8,925 bases of DNA, taken from the NCBI GenBank assembly GCA_019594195.1, contig JAFDTP010000069.1:1-8925 (forward strand). The letters run 5' to 3'. The position numbers were made by a program, and so were the translations under genes. The DNA is from Thermoplasmata archaeon (GTDB lineage: Archaea; Thermoplasmatota; Thermoplasmata; Halarchaeoplasmatales; Halarchaeoplasmataceae). The notes beneath the pieces are model-generated. The model did not search any database and was not told the origin of the DNA. It saw only the letters and a list, made by a program, of their open reading frames with translations. Positions within the stretch are counted from its first letter, which is position 1. Each line of letters begins with the position of its first letter. Of this stretch, positions 1 to 6,595 are shown piece by piece.

Positions 1-472
1 AGGTGGTTCAGCAGGCTCTACCGGTGGAGGTATGAAAGTGATGAGGATCTTACTTGTTTTCAAGATGATCAAAAGGAAGTTTAAAGAATTCATAAATCCG
101 AGGAGGGTCGTTGTGGTAAGGATGGGAGATCAAGTCATCAATGAAAAAGTTCTAGACACAGTGATAATGTTCTTCTGCGCTTATCTTCTTATCTTTGTCG
201 CAGGAGCTTTCATCATGGTCGCTATGGGTCTTGATATCGTTTCTGGTATAGCAGCTTCCGCCACGACAATAGGTAATGTGGGACCCGGTCTAGGACTTGT
301 TGGACCCGCTAATAACTTCAGAGGTGTACCTATCTATGGAAGACTTGTACTTTCACTCTTGATGTGGATCGGAAGGTTAGAGGTCTTCACGGCGATAGCT
401 CTCTTCAGTCCGAAACTTTACGAAAGACGAAAACTCAGGAGTTTACTAAAGTTCAGAAAGAAATTTCAATAA
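1..472 (+). CDS. trkH: TrkH-family potassium uptake protein, C-terminal part (5' end outside window)
   Basis: This is the membrane channel subunit of a Trk/Ktr-type K+ (or Na+-coupled K+) uptake system; TrkH normally works with a cytosolic TrkA NAD-binding regulator, not seen here. Reading from base 2 the frame opens with GGSAGSTGGGMK, the third selectivity-filter loop of TrkH. A basic cytoplasmic segment follows, then a long hydrophobic helix (VLDTVIMFFCAYLLIFVAG), the fourth filter loop with TTIGNVGPGLG, and a last membrane helix with the family signature LLMWIGRLEVF. About 156 residues are present, ending with a basic tail and TAA. The ATG at 32 lies inside the filter-loop motif and is not the true start. 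A full TrkH is about 480 residues, so roughly two thirds of the gene lies upstream. The stop overlaps the convergent TPR gene by 7 bp. Family assignment is firm; ion preference is not readable. Confidence 0.93.
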   Translation, partial: GGSAGSTGGGMKVMRILLVFKMIKRKFKEFINPRRVVVVRMGDQVINEKVLDTVIMFFCAYLLIFVAGAFIMVAMGLDIVSGIAASATTIGNVGPGLGLVGPANNFRGVPIYGRLVLSLLMWIGRLEVFTAIALFSPKLYERRKLRSLLKFRKKFQ

Positions 473-894
473 CTTTTTTCCTTTTCCCTGGATCTTTTCC
501 AGTATTCCATTGCTTCTTTAGTTCTTCCTTTTTCATGAAGAGCGACGCCTTTTTCGTATAGTGCGTCTTTAAAATCAGGTTTGAGACTGATAGCTTTTTC
601 GAAGTATTGTAAGGCAGCGTCTAGATCTTCAGTCAAAAGACTTATCAGACCTTTCCCATACCATACCTCAGCTACAGATCTATCTTCCTCTATCACTTCA
701 TCGAATATCTCTGAGGATCTTTCGAGTTCGCCCTCTAAAAGAAGATCGTATCCTCTGACCACTTTCGAACCAAGACCACAGGATTCAACCATATCTTCGA
801 GCTGTTCATCGGATATCCTAAGGTCTTGAAGTTCGAGCTGTTCATCGGAAACACGTCCGGAAACACCATTATCATCGATCGATCGGCTTATCAT
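466..894 (-). CDS. Small TPR-repeat protein
   Basis: A 142-residue protein with no signal peptide or membrane helix, so probably cytosolic. After an acidic N-terminal stretch (residues 1-43) come about three tetratricopeptide-like helix pairs: residues 45-75, 76-109 and 110-140. The second is the clearest, with the typical pattern AEVWYGKG ... ALQYFEKAISLKPD, and the third has ALYEKGVALHEKGRTKEAMEYW. TPR arrays form protein-binding scaffolds; the partner cannot be told from sequence. Residues 16-21 and 28-33 are both SDEQLE, from an exact 18-bp duplication. The ATG at 894 has no convincing ribosome binding site. An internal ATG (Met35, codon 792-790) would keep all TPRs but drop the duplication. 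The gene converges on trkH and lies downstream of the GLUG surface protein on the same strand, 126 bp away. Specific function unknown. Confidence 0.82.
   Translation of the reverse strand: MISRSIDDNGVSGRVSDEQLELQDLRISDEQLEDMVESCGLGSKVVRGYDLLLEGELERSSEIFDEVIEEDRSVAEVWYGKGLISLLTEDLDAALQYFEKAISLKPDFKDALYEKGVALHEKGRTKEAMEYWKRSREKEKSY
473..485 (+). terminator. Oligo-T terminator after trkH
   Basis: Directly after the trkH TAA comes a pyrimidine tract with six T (474-479) and then four T (482-485). Archaeal RNA polymerase commonly terminates on such T-runs without a hairpin. The tract lies inside the 3' coding end of the opposing TPR gene, where it encodes the lysine-rich C terminus, so it may serve both roles. 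Confidence 0.5.
796..849. repeat. 18-bp direct repeat in the TPR gene
   Basis: The 18-mer at 796-813 recurs exactly at 832-849, a period of 36 bp or 12 codons. On the minus strand each copy reads as the six codons of SDEQLE. It looks like a small in-frame duplication in the N-terminal region ahead of the TPR helices. Confidence 0.85.
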
Positions 895-902
895 GATATC
901 AT
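893..902. promoter_or_regulatory. Palindrome ATGATATCAT at the TPR gene start
   Basis: A perfect 10-bp palindrome overlaps the first bases of the TPR start codon and the sequence just upstream. It could be a regulator site or chance in an ATC/GAT-rich stretch (ATCGATCGATCG lies nearby at 874-885). A weak TATA-like CTTAAAAC for the same gene reads on the minus strand at 965-958. The rest of 895-1020 shows no gene. Confidence 0.15.
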
Positions 903-1020
903 CAGCTTATCTAAGTGGATCAGTATGAGATACAGGATATCTTGACTTAGCTGTGTAGTTTTAAGAATGGTATTATTTGAATCTTTTTCTTTTATTTCTA
1001 AAGCAGAAAATTGGTGATCT

Positions 1021-3102
1021 CTATTTCGATCTGTTTCTTTTACGCATCATGCTTCTTTTTATATAAATCAACACTGCCACCGCTAAACTTGGTATCAAGA
1101 TATGAAGGTTAAATCCGGGCATCTTTTTCTCTTCTTGAAACACTGCAGTTATATCTTTGTCGTCGTCCATCTGCAGAGTTATATTTTCACTTTCGCTTTC
1201 GTGATCACCGGTCCATTCAACGAAGCTCCAACCGTCGTCCGCCCTGGCTCGCAAGGTGACGTTTTCTTTTTCTGTGTAACTTTCTTTATCAGGGTAGATT
1301 TCAACATGTCCGTCGCCCTCTATATCTAGATCGAGATCATACTTCAATTCCTCAAAGTATGCGGTGATGGTTTTGTCTCTAGACATAGTGATGTTCAACG
1401 TGGGTTCATCATCTTCTATATCTTTCCAACCTTTGAATCTCCAGCCATCTTCGGGATCAGCCTCTAATTCGACCATCTCGCCATCAGCATATGCATCTTT
1501 GTCTGGATATGATGAAACGGAACCTTCACCGACAGTTTCGATCGTGAGTTCGTACTTTCTCTCATCAAAAATAGCCGTTATCTGAAGGTCCTCCTTCAAT
1601 GTAACTTCGATCTCCTTTTCTACACCCTCGTGATCTCCTGTCCAACCGATAAAATCCCATCCTTCCTCAGGAAATACCTGTAGTGTGACTTGCTCTCCGA
1701 ACATATATCCCTCCCTCTTGGGTTCGATATACACATCCCCTTCACCAGTTACACTTATGTTTACCTGCAATAGATTTCCGGTGAGGTAAGGATATCCGTC
1801 GTTAACGATCCCATCGCCGTCCATATCCCATGTATCTTCATCACCATCATCATCGTTAGGATCGCCTACAAAATCCCAAGGTCTTTCAAGTCCCCCAGTG
1901 GTTTCTGATGTGTATGTCATCAGGTGCTTCATCTCACCGGTGGTTTTACCGGTGCCGCCGTCACTATTATCCATACCCGACGTATCGACATCCCAGAAAG
2001 AATCGGTAACGTTGCCGTTATTTCCACCTACCAAACCACCGTCCGCGAGTCGGCCGTCTACGTGCCCTACACTGTAAGTTCTTGTCAATATATCATCATT
2101 AAGTCCTGCTACACCACCAACTCTGCCGTATCCTTCTACTGGACCCGTCGAATAGGAATCGAACAACTCACCTCTATTTCTACCAATTACTCCACCGACC
2201 CTGATCGCTCCGGCGGCCGCAAGAACGCTACCGCTAGAATAAGATCTTTCTACCTCTGCAAAGTTCTCACCGACGATACCTCCTATATCCCAGTCTCCGG
2301 TCACAGTTCCTAAAAATGCAGTATTTTTTATTTTACCTTCGTTGATACCGACTGCTCCTCCTACTGCTCCATCGCCTCTAACATCGGCATCGGAATTAGA
2401 TCCTTCAAGACGACCAGTGTTGGAGCCAGATATACCTCCTACAAAATCAAGACCAGTAGCTCTACCCCGGGTATAAGATCTTTTAACAACGCCATCGTTC
2501 GATCCGACCAATAGACCTATCTCGAAGGCTCCGTCGACTCGCCCGGAAACTCGTGAATCCGTGATCGTACCACTGTTCAGGCCGACAAGAGCACCGACGC
2601 TCCTACTACCATAAACTTCTGCACCTACAATAGATACGTCTCTGACATCACCGTTATCTACATGAGAGAAAAGTCCCGGATGATCGCTTTCAGGACGCTG
2701 TATATATAGGTTCCGTATCTCATAACCGCTACCATCGAACGTGCCAGTGAATGGGTTATCCTCGTCACCTACAGGATCGAATCCTTCACCGTCGTTCCAC
2801 CCTTCAGTTTCCGCAGCATTCACGTGAGAGACCATCTTATAATGAGCGTTTAGCTCTTCGTTCATCCTCTGCAAGTCTCTGACATCTCTTATCTGATAAG
2901 GGTCCTCTGTAGTACCTTCACCCATCAGACCTGAAAGCCCGTCTTCCTGTAACCTGCTTATCGGCTGCGTCGAAGATATGGAGGGTAAAAAAAAGCTGAT
3001 CAAAATAGTAAGAACTATGATAGAGATGATACCTTTTCGATAGAGATAAACCCTATATTTATGGGATGTTTCCTCCAAACCACCGCTGTCGTTTCGCAGC
3101 AC
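1021..3102 (-). CDS. Secreted GLUG / InlB B-repeat surface protein with PGF-type C-terminal anchor
   Basis: A 693-residue exported protein. Residues 1-23 are a basic lead; 24-40 (GIISIIVLTILISFFLP) are a signal-peptide or anchor helix. Residues 68-135 hold a DLQRMNEEL ... GTFDGSGYEIRNLYI block typical of the start of GLUG proteins. About seven GLUG-like repeats (VGGxxGxNxGxxxxSYSxGxV) span 140-368. An acidic DMDGDGIVND loop at 426-435 may bind metal. Three InlB-type B repeats follow: 445-514, 516-584 and 587-656, each with GEGxV, GWxFxGW and ITAxF. It ends in PGF (662-664), a hydrophobic helix (665-681) and a basic tail, like archaeosortase substrates. The role is probably adhesion or cell-surface structure; no enzyme domain is visible. 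GTG at 3102 is the first usable start; no good ribosome binding site precedes it, so the N terminus is uncertain. A possible TATA-like AATAAAAA lies near 3165-3172. Confidence 0.88.
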   Translation of the reverse strand: MLRNDSGGLEETSHKYRVYLYRKGIISIIVLTILISFFLPSISSTQPISRLQEDGLSGLMGEGTTEDPYQIRDVRDLQRMNEELNAHYKMVSHVNAAETEGWNDGEGFDPVGDEDNPFTGTFDGSGYEIRNLYIQRPESDHPGLFSHVDNGDVRDVSIVGAEVYGSRSVGALVGLNSGTITDSRVSGRVDGAFEIGLLVGSNDGVVKRSYTRGRATGLDFVGGISGSNTGRLEGSNSDADVRGDGAVGGAVGINEGKIKNTAFLGTVTGDWDIGGIVGENFAEVERSYSSGSVLAAAGAIRVGGVIGRNRGELFDSYSTGPVEGYGRVGGVAGLNDDILTRTYSVGHVDGRLADGGLVGGNNGNVTDSFWDVDTSGMDNSDGGTGKTTGEMKHLMTYTSETTGGLERPWDFVGDPNDDDGDEDTWDMDGDGIVNDGYPYLTGNLLQVNISVTGEGDVYIEPKREGYMFGEQVTLQVFPEEGWDFIGWTGDHEGVEKEIEVTLKEDLQITAIFDERKYELTIETVGEGSVSSYPDKDAYADGEMVELEADPEDGWRFKGWKDIEDDEPTLNITMSRDKTITAYFEELKYDLDLDIEGDGHVEIYPDKESYTEKENVTLRARADDGWSFVEWTGDHESESENITLQMDDDKDITAVFQEEKKMPGFNLHILIPSLAVAVLIYIKRSMMRKRNRSK
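1135..1770 (-). repeat. Three InlB-type B repeats (coding)
   Basis: Three consecutive units of about 70 residues (445-514, 516-584, 587-656). Each begins with a strand ending in GEG or GDG plus V. Next come a YPDK- or EPKR-like turn, a VTL/VEL strand, the aromatic core GWxFxGW (GWSFVEW in the third), and a final ITA[IYV]F strand. These beta-rich modules are common as stalks in surface proteins. Confidence 0.85.
1999..2685 (-). repeat. GLUG-type repeat array (coding)
   Basis: Roughly seven protein repeats of about 25-35 residues, covering residues 140-368 of the surface protein. Each has a glycine turn such as VGGISGSNTG, VGGAVGINEG, IGGIVGEN, VGGVIGRNRG, VGGVAGLN or DGGLVGGNNG. A strand such as SYSTGPVEG follows or precedes it. 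The array closes with SFWDVDTSG and GGTGKTTGEMK, the usual ending in this family. Copies are diverged at DNA level, so recent expansion is not apparent. Confidence 0.8.
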
Positions 3103-3215
3103 GATAATAAGTTATTGGTGCCTGATTTCTAATAATCTTTTCCCTACAGCAGGAGCTCTTACCTTTTTATTCACTATTTGAAAGATGCTTCTTGTAAAAG
3201 CTAGAAAGATATTTA

Positions 3216-3300
3216 CGCGGGGAACGGGATTTGAACCCGCGTGTCCCGATGGGACAAAGGATTAGCAATCCTTCGCCGTTGGCCCCTTGGCTATCCCCGC
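3216..3300 (-). tRNA. tRNA-Ser (anticodon GCU)
   Basis: The minus strand folds into a complete cloverleaf. The acceptor stem GCGGGGA pairs with TCCCCGC. The D arm is GCC/GGC with loop AAGGGGCCAAC. The anticodon arm is AAGGA-TTGCTAA-TCCTT with GCT at 3266-3264. The long variable arm TGTCCC-ATC-GGGACA is diagnostic of a class II tRNA, and the T arm is GCGGG-TTCAAAT-CCCGT. Base 3216 supplies discriminator G73, as expected for serine. There is no intron and CCA is not encoded. It decodes AGC and AGU. It lies between the sensor and surface-protein genes and probably has its own promoter upstream of 3300, but no clear TATA box is visible there. Confidence 0.97.
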
Positions 3301-3329
3301 AATTTGTGTTTGTATCAAATCACTTCAGC

Positions 3330-3345
3330 AAAAACAAGTAAAAAA
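3330..3345 (-). terminator. Oligo-T terminator after the sensor gene
   Basis: On the minus strand, about 20 bases past the sensor stop codon, a T6 run (3345-3340) is followed by a T5 run (3334-3330). A 10-bp palindrome AAAAGCTTTT (3342-3351) abuts it. This fits an archaeal T-tract terminator that separates the sensor gene from the tRNA. Confidence 0.55.
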
Positions 3346-3364
3346 GCTTTTCCCACATCTCAGA

Positions 3365-6300
3365 TCAAACCTCCTCTAGGTCGTCGATTTTGTCTTCTAC
3401 CAGTTCTTTTATCTTTTCTATTTTTTCCTTATCGCCTTCATCCATCCCTTCTACCTCGATCGTTTCGAGGTATGTGTCGATCCTTTCGAAATCATCCTCT
3501 ATATCTCTCAATTTGGTCTTGAGTTCGCTCCTGCTCTTCTTCAGATTTCTCTTCTCGGTTATATCGACAAGCGAAGCGACTATCTTTTTAGAGTCGGGTA
3601 TCAAATTAAGACTTACATGGATATCCCTGATCTCGCCTTTACTTGTCTTCATCTGGAAATCGTATTCATCCGGTACGCTGTCAGGGTCCTTCAATCTCTG
3701 TTTGTGATACCTCTTTATCCTGTCTACGTCTTCCTCGACAACGAATTCCGTGAAGTTCATCCCCTCGATGCTTCCATCGTAATAGCCCGCCGACCTTTCG
3801 GCTCTTCTATTAGCAAGAGAGATACAGCCGTCTTCGTCTACTATTATGGTAGCGGTGCCAGTATTTTCGAATATCGCCCGGTATCTATTCTTGCTCTTCC
3901 TGATCTCCTCCTCGCTCCTTATCCTACGGATGACCTGGTACGTGTGAGAAAATAATGTCTCCAGCATCTCTAGGTCATCTTCGTCGTAATAACCTTTCTC
4001 AGTCGACATGGCCTGAAAAACACCTAGATCTCCTATAGGAACACTGACGGCGGACCTGTATTTATCCGTGGCTGGTTTCGCGATATCGTCTTTCAGGATA
4101 TCTTTTAAAAGATAGGAAGACTGCTCTTCGAAAGTCTTACCAAGGTATCCCAAGTCTTTAGGAAGTGTACTCCCTAAATCATATTCCCCTTTGAACGATC
4201 TCTCTATAACGAACTCGTCTTTTTCCTCGTCTATCAGTGCTAAGGTGTAATCATATATATCGAGAACATCTTCCACCGCTTCTGCTGTCAAATCGAACAC
4301 TTCACCCTCAGCAGTGCATTTTTCCATCTCTATAGCGGTATCGTGGATACTCTTTATCTTTCTGTTCTTCTCTATCAATGCGTGCTCGAATCTCAATCTG
4401 CTGATCGCCTCGGTAGCATGGTTGATTAAAACCTCAGCGAGTTCCATATCTTTTTCGTCGAAAGAACCGACATCGGTGGAGAGAGCCTGATATATGCCTA
4501 TGTCGCCCATGGGTATAGTGATCGAAGATCGATATTCCTCTACAACAGGCTTAGAGTAGTTCAATTTCCTAGAATCTTTGACCAGCATGCTGTTTTTACT
4601 CTGGTAGACCTTCCTGCTTATACCTGCTTCATCCACTTTCCTTCTTACGAAGCCGCCCTCTATCTCGCTGGATAGTGCGACCGGGATGAATTCATCATCT
4701 TCGACGAAATCGACCCCGCAGACATCGAAATCCAAGATATCCTCCGACGCCTCGACTACGAGATCACATATCTCCTCTTCGGTATCGCATCTTTCGAATT
4801 CAGAGGCCTTCTGGTGGAGCATCTTTATCTTTCTATTTCTCTCCTCGAGTTCCATCCTTGCTTCCTTCCTATCTGTGATATCCCTAACTATAGCCATCAC
4901 AAAATTATCGTCCTCGACACTGTACCTGTTCAAGCTGACTTCTGTAAAGATACGAGTCCCATCTGATCTTTGGTGAACCCAATCGAAGGAGATGGACTCG
5001 CCTTTTTGAGCTCTTTCGATCATCTTTTCGGACTTATGTTTTGAATCCGTTCCGTCCGGCTGTTCATCAGGTGAAAAAGCCCAAGGATTTTTTCCGAGGA
5101 TCTGATCTCTATCGATGCCAAAGATCTGTTCAGTTTTCTCGTTGCAGTCTATGAATTCCTTGTTATCATCAAGGATAAATATGGCGTCGTTAGCGCATTC
5201 AAATATGGTCCTGTATTTCTTTTCACTCCTTTCAATCTCCTTCTGGTTCTCGATGCCTTCGAGCACTTTCTCGGTGTGAGCTATGAGTATCTCCGCTAAT
5301 TCGAGATCTAGTTCATCAAAATAACCTTCTTTGTAAGATAGCGCCTGGAAGACACCATGATCACCGATAGGTATGCTCAGTCCAGAACTGAACTCATGAT
5401 CGGTGGGAGTCGCATCTTTCCAATCACTCAGATCTTCGATAAGATAAGATCGTTTATTTTTGTAAGTGATCCCTCTGATGCCAGAATCGAGGTCGAACTC
5501 TGTACCGACATCGAGATTTTTAGCTATCGTCTTTTTCGTTACGAACTTTTCATCTTCGACTTTAAGTATGCTGCTCGACTTGAAATCGAGTATCTCCCGC
5601 GCTGAATCTATAACTAGATCGAATACTTCATCTTCAGTAGAACAGCTCTCAAAATTCCCCAAGACCCTGTAAAGTTCCTTTGTCTTTCTCTCCCACTCTT
5701 TCCTTTCGCTTATGTCCCGATATATCCCAAAAACACCGACCTGTTCATCTTCTATTTCAATAGGATATCCCATGACCAAAACATCGACCAATTCACCGTC
5801 TTTCCTCTGCCTACGGGTCTCAAATATCTTGTCACTGCCGGACAAGACCTCATCAGAGGCGGAGCTGGCTTCAGACTCTTTATCCTCGGGAACGATCAGC
5901 TCATTGATCTTTTTTCCCCTTATCTCATCTCTACCATATTGGAATAACTCCTCGAAGGCATCATTAGTTCTCAAAACTTTATCCTCGTTATCGAGAAGAA
6001 CTATAGCGACCGGAGAGTTCTCAAATAGGTCCCTGAAATAGGTCTCTTGTATACGTCTTTCCCTCTTGTTCTCATAATTTTCTATCTCTTTTTTTATCGC
6101 CCTGGTCAGCAGTTTATAATTTTCTTCAAGGCCGCCTTCTTTTTTAAAATATCTATCCGCACCAAGATTGAGAGCTTTCATCGCGACCTCTTCTTTACCT
6201 TTCCCTGTAAATATTATGAAAGGTATGTCGATGCCTGACTCACGCACCTCGGTCAAAAGATCGAGTCCGTTTTTAGGACTCATCTTGTAATCCGATACTA

Positions 6301-6448
6301 TGGCATCATATTCGTTTTTTTCCAGCTTTGCCAAGGCGTCCTCTACGGAATAGGCGCCATCAACTTCGATGTGATCGGTGTTGTTTTCCAAAAAAAGCTT
6401 GGTCTGCTCCCGTTCGCTTTCATCATCATCTACATGAAGTATATACAA
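3365..6448 (-). CDS. Receiver-PAS-GAF-PAS-GAF-GAF-PAS signalling protein without kinase domain
   Basis: A 1,027-residue cytosolic signalling protein with no membrane helix. Residues 1-120 are a receiver domain: acidic pocket D7-D9, phospho-acceptor D53 (VSDYKM), T81 and K103. PAS domains lie at about 136-250, 406-528 and 848-966, each ending in a D-I-[ST]-[ED]-[RK] motif. GAF domains lie at about 262-398, 548-685 and 705-843, with the shared core P[IM]GD.G[VI][FY]QA. The last 60 residues are a charged coiled coil. No H-box, HisKA or ATP-binding (N, G1, G2) motif is present. The next gene, after 64 bp, is a tRNA, so a catalytic part has not simply been split off downstream. The start is TTG with GAGGTG at 6459-6454, five bases upstream. 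It probably relays signals by binding partner kinases or regulators; ligands are unknown. It is divergent from purN. Confidence 0.9.
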   Translation of the reverse strand: MYILHVDDDESEREQTKLFLENNTDHIEVDGAYSVEDALAKLEKNEYDAIVSDYKMSPKNGLDLLTEVRESGIDIPFIIFTGKGKEEVAMKALNLGADRYFKKEGGLEENYKLLTRAIKKEIENYENKRERRIQETYFRDLFENSPVAIVLLDNEDKVLRTNDAFEELFQYGRDEIRGKKINELIVPEDKESEASSASDEVLSGSDKIFETRRQRKDGELVDVLVMGYPIEIEDEQVGVFGIYRDISERKEWERKTKELYRVLGNFESCSTEDEVFDLVIDSAREILDFKSSSILKVEDEKFVTKKTIAKNLDVGTEFDLDSGIRGITYKNKRSYLIEDLSDWKDATPTDHEFSSGLSIPIGDHGVFQALSYKEGYFDELDLELAEILIAHTEKVLEGIENQKEIERSEKKYRTIFECANDAIFILDDNKEFIDCNEKTEQIFGIDRDQILGKNPWAFSPDEQPDGTDSKHKSEKMIERAQKGESISFDWVHQRSDGTRIFTEVSLNRYSVEDDNFVMAIVRDITDRKEARMELEERNRKIKMLHQKASEFERCDTEEEICDLVVEASEDILDFDVCGVDFVEDDEFIPVALSSEIEGGFVRRKVDEAGISRKVYQSKNSMLVKDSRKLNYSKPVVEEYRSSITIPMGDIGIYQALSTDVGSFDEKDMELAEVLINHATEAISRLRFEHALIEKNRKIKSIHDTAIEMEKCTAEGEVFDLTAEAVEDVLDIYDYTLALIDEEKDEFVIERSFKGEYDLGSTLPKDLGYLGKTFEEQSSYLLKDILKDDIAKPATDKYRSAVSVPIGDLGVFQAMSTEKGYYDEDDLEMLETLFSHTYQVIRRIRSEEEIRKSKNRYRAIFENTGTATIIVDEDGCISLANRRAERSAGYYDGSIEGMNFTEFVVEEDVDRIKRYHKQRLKDPDSVPDEYDFQMKTSKGEIRDIHVSLNLIPDSKKIVASLVDITEKRNLKKSRSELKTKLRDIEDDFERIDTYLETIEVEGMDEGDKEKIEKIKELVEDKIDDLEEV

Positions 6449-6453
6449 GTTTA

Positions 6454-6459
6454 CACCTC
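6454..6459 (-). promoter_or_regulatory. Ribosome binding site GAGGTG for the sensor gene
   Basis: On the minus strand GAGGTG ends five bases before the TTG at 6448. This match to the archaeal GGAGGTGA consensus is what fixes the non-ATG start, and the receiver fold then begins at once with YILHVDDDE. Confidence 0.75.
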
Positions 6460-6478
6460 TGATCGCTCCTACCGGAAG

Positions 6479-6498
6479 AGGGGTGGAGTGAAACCCCT
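6479..6498. promoter_or_regulatory. Inverted repeat AGGGGT/ACCCCT in the divergent intergenic region
   Basis: AGGGGT (6479-6484) and ACCCCT (6493-6498) are perfect 6-bp arms around an 8-base loop. On the minus strand a TATA-like CTTATAGG (6503-6496) overlaps one arm. The element could therefore be an operator on the sensor promoter, or a hairpin in its leader. A second, mutually exclusive pairing CTCC/GGAG (6466-6469 with 6485-6488) is also possible. Function is inferred only. Confidence 0.35.
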
Positions 6499-6560
6499 AT
6501 AAGTAATATCTTTGAACTAAAAAAGGTTTTCCTATCTTCTACCGGCTTTCAAACCTAATC

Positions 6561-6570
6561 TTTTTTTATC
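6561..6570 (+). promoter_or_regulatory. Candidate TATA box for purN
   Basis: TTTTTTTATC lies about 30 bases upstream of the purN ATG. With normal archaeal TATA-to-start spacing, transcription would begin close to the start codon, giving a leaderless or very short leader mRNA. That would agree with the weak ribosome binding site in front of purN. It is a pattern match only. Confidence 0.35.
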
Positions 6571-6595
6571 ATCAAAGAGATTCAGGTCCGATAAG

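Noticed and set aside
1924..2313. A 129-codon plus-strand open frame opposite the GLUG repeats
   Set aside because: It lies antisense to a gene with strong domain matches, its translation resembles no family I know, and no ribosome binding site precedes it.
3071..3076. GGAGGA on the minus strand as a ribosome binding site for a shorter surface protein
   Set aside because: No ATG, GTG or TTG occurs in frame at a usable distance downstream, so it is probably just coding sequence.
3216..3300. The tRNA-Ser gene as an integration site of a mobile element
   Set aside because: No repeated copy of the tRNA 3' end, integrase or composition change is seen in the window.
4336..4816. Histidines H545 and H702 in the GAF linkers as kinase H-boxes
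   Set aside because: They sit in linkers ahead of GAF domains, lack the surrounding H-box residues, and no ATP-binding domain follows.
6469..6545. CTACCGG repeated at 6469-6475 and 6539-6545
   Set aside because: Only 7 bp with 63 bp between copies and no symmetry with either promoter; chance is likely.
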